Positions 14,821 to 16,684 of a DNA stretch of 16,684 bases are shown here, one piece after another. The translations under genes and the position numbers were made by a program. Positions within the stretch are counted from its first letter, which is position 1; each line of letters starts with the position of its first letter. The stretch comes from Nitrospirota bacterium (lineage in GTDB: Bacteria > Nitrospirota > Nitrospiria > Nitrospirales > UBA8639): positions 1 to 16,684 of the forward strand of contig JAOUNC010000014.1 of NCBI GenBank assembly GCA_029881175.1, given 5' to 3'. Below the pieces are notes generated by a model. The model was given only the letters and a program-made list of their open reading frames with translations. It ran no database searches and was not told the DNA's origin.

Positions 14821-14871
14821 AAAAAAAATTCAGTACGATCCGATACGCCTTCACCATCACCCCAACGTACT
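14821..14871 (-). terminator. Possible terminator of the diguanylate cyclase gene
   Basis: On the minus strand AGTACG (14866-14871) and CGTACT (14832-14837) pair over six bases with a 28-nt loop, followed after three bases by eight U residues (14821-14828). It lies about 75 nt beyond the cyclase's stop codon, in the 194-bp gap between two convergent genes. The long loop makes the stem weak. Confidence 0.35.
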
Positions 14872-14945
14872 CCTTCAAGGGCGAGGGAATGTTGAAATCT
14901 CTAAGTGAAGCCTTAAAGACAACAGGGATTCTTCCCACACCTACA

Positions 14946-16460
14946 TCACACCTTGAAAGACTCTAACAATTCTAACTCAATGGCTAAGCCGGCCATAGGG
15001 CCTTCACGAGTCCATTGCCCAACCTGATTCCGTCCAGCTTGCTTCGCGGCATATAACCCCTTATCGGCTTGATCAACTAACTCCAAAGGATCGGAAGCCC
15101 CAAGCGACAAACAGGACACACCGAAGCTCATCGTAATGCGGGTATCTCCGGTTGTCCGCACCGATTGGCTGGCACGAGCCGCAATGGCGAGACGAAGACG
15201 TTCAGCAGCAATGGCCGTGCCCTTGGGACCTTGCCCAGGCAATAAGATGCAAAACTCTTCTCCACCGTATCGACCCATAATATCGGTCGGGCGAATTGTC
15301 GAGGATAGAATGTTGGCCACCACCTGAATGACCTGATCCCCAACAGCATGTCCATATCGATCATTAAAGGATTTGAAATGATCGATGTCGGCCATGATGC
15401 ACCCAAAATCCGTTTCCTCCGAAGAACTCGCACTATAGAGATCTTCAAAGGCTTCAAATAATGCCCGTCGGTTAAAAATCCCAGTGAGCGGATCCCGCAT
15501 AGCCAGACTTTCCATTTCCGCTTTTGAGGCCTCCAACGACCGAATCGCTTCTTCTAAAATTGTCACATCATTAAATGAGACCAACAGCCCTTGCACATCT
15601 TCCTGCTCATTGAGAATGGGCGTACAATTCACATGAAATTTCAAGAGTTTCCCTGAAGAATTTGGAAGCATCAGTGGAAAATCCAACTCCAGACACTTCT
15701 CTTTCCGTGCGGTCACCCAAGGGAAAGGGGTCAACCGGGTCGCAGGATGGACAAAACTCCAATGAAATTCATCAAGCCGCTTACCCATCAGTTCATTCGA
15801 AGGCTTCCCCACGACATCACAGAAAGCGCGATTGGCCAACACAATCCGCTCCCCTGTATTGAGCAACACCACACTTTCCGTCAGCACATCAAAAGCCGCT
15901 TTCACACGCAACGGCACCACCGAACTGGGATCAAGCTGATGTAGCGTTCGTTTCATGTAAAGAAAATAACCCAGAAAGCCGGACCCGGCCGCCAACGCCA
16001 AAAACCTGACCCATGGGTCGTTCAGCCAGTCGAACCACCCTTGTGCATTGGTGGACCGAAAGCGAAGTTGCACCGTTCCCCAGCGGTCAGCCCCGTTAAA
16101 AATCGGCACCTGAATGTGATCGGAGGTAGAGGAATCCCCTGGGGGTTGATTCCATAAAACTTGGTGTTGACCGGCAAAAGCCAACATCTCCCCATTAGCC
16201 AAAATCACCGCAGCAGAGACAAGATCCTCATTGCGTTCTACCAACAGATCAAATGCTTCTTGAATGGCACGACTATCGCCATGTTCCGCCAAAAGAGAAT
16301 ATTGAACGGCCAGCGCTTCGCTATATTGTTGTCGGTATTTAAATCGTTCAATCGATTGATTGGGGATTAAATCCACCGCAAGATCACTCACCAGAAGAAT
16401 ACTGAGAGTGAGAGAGACGAGCCCGAAACTAATCCAAAGTAATGGTGTGGAACGTTTCAT
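14946..16460 (-). CDS. Membrane-bound PAS-GGDEF diguanylate cyclase
   Basis: A 504-residue inner-membrane sensor that should make c-di-GMP from two GTP. A membrane helix at about 8-25 and another at about 152-170 bracket a periplasmic sensing region of roughly 125 residues, without a recognised fold. A PAS domain follows (about 184-302; VVLLNTGERIVLANRAFCDV), a short helical linker, then GGDEF (about 316-482): DPLTGIFNRRAL (323-334), metal and GTP site MADIDHFKSFND (356-367), GGEEF (399-403) and the product-inhibition I-site RPTD (390-393). All catalytic residues are present, so it is predicted active and feedback-inhibited. The start codon (16460) overlaps the stop codon of the upstream gene as ATGA with no clear Shine-Dalgarno of its own, pointing to translational coupling. 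The ligand of the sensor region is unknown. Confidence 0.95.
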   Translation of the reverse strand: MKRSTPLLWISFGLVSLTLSILLVSDLAVDLIPNQSIERFKYRQQYSEALAVQYSLLAEHGDSRAIQEAFDLLVERNEDLVSAAVILANGEMLAFAGQHQVLWNQPPGDSSTSDHIQVPIFNGADRWGTVQLRFRSTNAQGWFDWLNDPWVRFLALAAGSGFLGYFLYMKRTLHQLDPSSVVPLRVKAAFDVLTESVVLLNTGERIVLANRAFCDVVGKPSNELMGKRLDEFHWSFVHPATRLTPFPWVTARKEKCLELDFPLMLPNSSGKLLKFHVNCTPILNEQEDVQGLLVSFNDVTILEEAIRSLEASKAEMESLAMRDPLTGIFNRRALFEAFEDLYSASSSEETDFGCIMADIDHFKSFNDRYGHAVGDQVIQVVANILSSTIRPTDIMGRYGGEEFCILLPGQGPKGTAIAAERLRLAIAARASQSVRTTGDTRITMSFGVSCLSLGASDPLELVDQADKGLYAAKQAGRNQVGQWTREGPMAGLAIELELLESFKV

Positions 16461-16684
16461 GATGAAGAAGCGTCGGAAGGATCAGAAGCAAGTGTGGCCG
16501 TTTTGGCATGGGAGGTCTTTTCTGAGTGACCTGCAAGAATCTGATCTAATCCTTGATGTTCGTGAGCTTCCAATTGAGCCGCTTCCTTCACTCGCCGGGT
16601 CCAGGCTTCTTTCTCTTGTTTATTCATAGTTAAAATTGGCAAGGGGTCAAACTGCCGCCACGCAGGAAGAAAAGTCATCATGCC
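16457..16684 (-). CDS. Unidentified protein, C-terminal part (cut by right edge)
   Basis: The minus-strand frame is open from the right edge to a TGA at 16457-16459 that overlaps the cyclase start. The visible 75 or so residues read from AWRQFDPLP through a charged helix (NKQEKEAWTRRVKEAAQLEA) to a Ser/Asp/Ala-rich end (ASDPSDASSS). No stop lies before the edge, so the real start may be outside the window; internal Met codons at 16681 and 16627 have no Shine-Dalgarno. No family is recognised. Tight coupling to the cyclase suggests a functionally linked protein, such as a substrate-binding or signalling partner, but that is inference. Confidence 0.55.
   Translation of the reverse strand, partial: GMMTFLPAWRQFDPLPILTMNKQEKEAWTRRVKEAAQLEAHEHQGLDQILAGHSEKTSHAKTATLASDPSDASSS

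Noticed and set aside
1..16684. CRISPR arrays, tRNA or rRNA genes, transposase genes
   Set aside because: No regularly spaced repeats, no GTTCRA-type T-loop in a cloverleaf context and no transposase motifs were seen on either strand by eye.

Overview
The window is a stretch of diderm bacterial chromosome with moderate GC. It carries a bacterial GlnRS, a lipoprotein with a lipobox, a signal-peptide outer-membrane barrel protein, a membrane-anchored c-type cytochrome and a PAS-GGDEF diguanylate cyclase. The mixture suggests a free-living, respiring, c-di-GMP-signalling organism. A Nitrospirota member (Nitrospira-like) would fit, but that is an inference from overall protein style, because no rRNA or diagnostic metabolic gene is present. 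I found no tRNA, rRNA, CRISPR array or intact insertion sequence.

Left part (1-5168), minus strand. The 5' part of a MATE/ANKH-like polytopic membrane protein runs off the left edge. Upstream of it is a probable two-gene unit: a DUF6499-type DNA-binding regulator (3400-4140) followed after 99 bp by an 864-residue P-loop ATPase (706-3300). The ATPase appears to fuse two modules. The N-terminal module is ATPase-like but has no Walker A. The C-terminal module is a BrxD/DUF2791-type ATPase with intact Walker A and B. Related proteins occur in BREX and Lhr-helicase-associated defence or DNA-processing loci, but no methyltransferase, PglZ, Lhr helicase or TerB partner lies in this window. This is the most interesting part. 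Upstream of it is about 1 kb without a convincing gene (4141-5168), holding a few inverted repeats, an attenuator-like pair of small hairpins and possible decayed coding sequence.

Middle (5169-8930). GlnRS (glnS) and a 228-residue protein are on the minus strand. The latter matches the N-terminal nuclease-like domain of DUF4268-type proteins but has lost its presumed catalytic residues and the C-terminal DUF4268 part. Divergent from these is a small lipoprotein built of six and a half 11-residue amphipathic repeats, LEA-like in style.

Right part (8931-16684). In order: an outer-membrane beta-barrel protein (+), a convergent mono-haem cytochrome c (-), then a plus-strand run of a YheT-type alpha/beta hydrolase, a DUF3422 membrane protein, an HDOD-domain protein and a TIGR04255-family protein. 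Convergent with the last is a minus-strand diguanylate cyclase (two membrane segments, PAS, GGEEF with I-site). It overlaps, by ATGA, the 3' end of an unidentified gene that runs off the right edge. The HDOD protein and the cyclase give this end a signalling flavour; the remaining genes look like ordinary envelope and housekeeping functions.
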